Shown here: one piece after another, positions 6,280 to 7,003 of the stretch
How the letters are laid out: each line of letters starts with the position of its first letter
How positions within the stretch are numbered: position 1 is the stretch's first letter
Assembly (NCBI GenBank): GCA_003644825.1
Contig: QNDJ01000077.1
Span: forward strand, 1 to 7,003
From: Candidatus Zhuqueibacterota bacterium
GTDB lineage: Bacteria > SM23-31 > B21-G16
Reading direction: 5' to 3'
Length of the DNA: 7,003 nucleotides
The notes under the pieces: model-generated
What the model saw: only the letters and a program-made list of their open reading frames with translations
What the model was told of the DNA's origin: nothing
Database searches by the model: none
Program-made: the position numbers and the translations under genes

Positions 6280-7003
6280 CTTATATCTATATCTCCATTA
6301 AGAGTAGAAATACTGATTCTTGCACCGCCACCATTAATTTTCCCTGTTATTTTTCTTGATCTCCAGTCTATATTCCATCGTCTTCTTTCTTTAAAAGCGA
6401 ATTCTATTTCAAAGTCGGAAAAAAATCTATTTTTAGGTGCCTCTGCTATTATATCAGCCCTGGAATCTTCTGGAATATAAATAGTAATATCACCATTTGT
6501 CGATTCAAAATCATAAACACCATCGGTATCAATTGTGGTTTCAACAAAGATTTTCCCATTCATAGATTCAGCTTTAATCCATTCACAACTTGAATCTTCG
6601 ATTCTAATTTCTCTATTCAAACTTTCACAATCTATTCTGCCTTTCGCTTTCAAAATTGAAACTCTTCCATTCAAACTCTTAGCATAAATTTTTCCCACAA
6701 CATTTTTAATAATAATTTTTCCATTCAGACTTTCAGCACTAACTTCACCAGATATATTATAAACCTCAATCGTTCCATTTGTACTTTCTAAATCAACATC
6801 CGATTCTTCAGGAATAATTAAAGATAAGTCTACAGTGTAGTTAAAACTTCTATTATACCATCTTCTTTCAGGGTATAACACTTCCAGTGAAAATTTATTA
6901 CTTTTTTTATAAATTTCCAGTTCTACTTTTTCACTCCTCAATCTCCTTTTGATTGCAGAAACAAACACACTATCCTTATTCCATGTATTAATCTTTATAT
7001 AAC
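6270..7003 (-). CDS. DUF4097-type beta-helix repeat envelope protein (5' end outside window)
   Basis: The stop is the TAA complementary to 6270-6272, and the frame stays open to the window edge. A GTG at 6966-6968 would give 232 residues, but the codons upstream (YIKINTWNKDS) continue the domain naturally, so the true start lies beyond 7003. Numbered from that GTG, the protein contains repeats of E-S-[LTM]-N-G-x-[IV]-x-[IV] with S at 62, 80, 98, 116, 135 and 156, then a last copy at 221 (STLNGDIDIRKK). The segment ADIIAEAPKNRFFSDFEIEF and the G-rich KINGGGARISIST ending are typical of DUF4097 (putative adhesin, related to DUF2807-like beta-helix proteins). These proteins are predicted to form a right-handed beta-helix with the N-G turns stacked; their role is not firmly established, though many are envelope-associated. 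Any signal peptide is out of view. The gene is convergent with the Kelch gene, with 35 bp between the stops, and is not in its operon. Confidence 0.85.
   Translation of the reverse strand, partial: YIKINTWNKDSVFVSAIKRRLRSEKVELEIYKKSNKFSLEVLYPERRWYNRSFNYTVDLSLIIPEESDVDLESTNGTIEVYNISGEVSAESLNGKIIIKNVVGKIYAKSLNGRVSILKAKGRIDCESLNREIRIEDSSCEWIKAESMNGKIFVETTIDTDGVYDFESTNGDITIYIPEDSRADIIAEAPKNRFFSDFEIEFAFKERRRWNIDWRSRKITGKINGGGARISISTLNGDIDIRKK
6474..6785 (-). repeat. Six tandem S-x-N-G beta-helix coils of the DUF4097-type protein
   Basis: Successive coils begin at 18, 18, 18, 19 and 21-residue intervals, each with S-[LTM]-N-G (S-L-N-R in coil 4) followed by an alternating hydrophobic strand. The regular spacing supports a stacked beta-helix. 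The DNA also keeps partial identity (recurrent CATTCAAACT/CATTCAGACT on the plus strand), suggesting duplication of coils. Confidence 0.7.

Noticed and set aside
6966-6968. A GTG as the start of the minus-strand gene
   Set aside because: In-frame codons upstream to the window edge continue a plausible DUF4097 strand (INTWNKDSV) without a stop, and no Shine-Dalgarno marks this GTG.
1-7003. Mobile element, CRISPR array, tRNA/rRNA or toxin-antitoxin or defence system
   Set aside because: No transposase, terminal inverted repeats, short regularly spaced DNA repeats, cloverleaf sequence or nuclease/ATPase motif was seen; the repeats present are coding domain repeats.

Overview
This AT-rich window (roughly one third G+C by eye) carries four protein-coding genes, all of which look cell-surface or envelope associated. 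Two of them end in the C-terminal module with the NYPNPFNPET, YN-LGQE and SGVYI signatures. That module is typical of type IX secretion (T9SS) cargo in the Bacteroidetes/Chlorobi/Ignavibacteria and related FCB lineages. With the low G+C, this suggests an Ignavibacteria-like or other FCB-superphylum bacterium. That is an inference; there is no rRNA or other marker gene here.

Layout. Positions 2-760 (+): the 3' part of a lipoprotein gene with a DUF4382 domain and a small carboxypeptidase-regulatory-like beta-sandwich domain. Positions 794-2542 (+): a 582-residue secreted protein with three tandem putative-Ig/cadherin-like repeats, an unrecognised middle region and a T9SS sorting domain. It starts 33 bp after the lipoprotein gene with a good Shine-Dalgarno, so the two are probably co-transcribed. 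Positions 2543-2853: a 311-bp AT-rich intergenic region with a sigma70-like promoter candidate and two perfect palindromes. Positions 2854-6234 (+): a 1126-residue secreted protein with two six-blade Kelch propellers separated by an FN3-like domain, then a cohesin-like domain, a dockerin-like double repeat, a second shorter cohesin-like domain and a T9SS sorting domain. Positions 6270-7003 (-): the 3' part of a DUF4097-type beta-helix gene, convergent with the Kelch gene. A perfect 12-bp-stem hairpin separates these last two genes and probably serves as a terminator, at least for the plus strand.

Taken together, this looks like a surface-protein locus: an outer-membrane-type lipoprotein, two large modular proteins probably exported by T9SS and anchored or released at the surface, and an envelope beta-helix protein. 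No enzyme active site, mobile element, CRISPR array or RNA gene was seen. The most notable item is the domain order of the Kelch protein, which places cohesin-like and dockerin-like modules in one polypeptide outside any visible cellulosome context.
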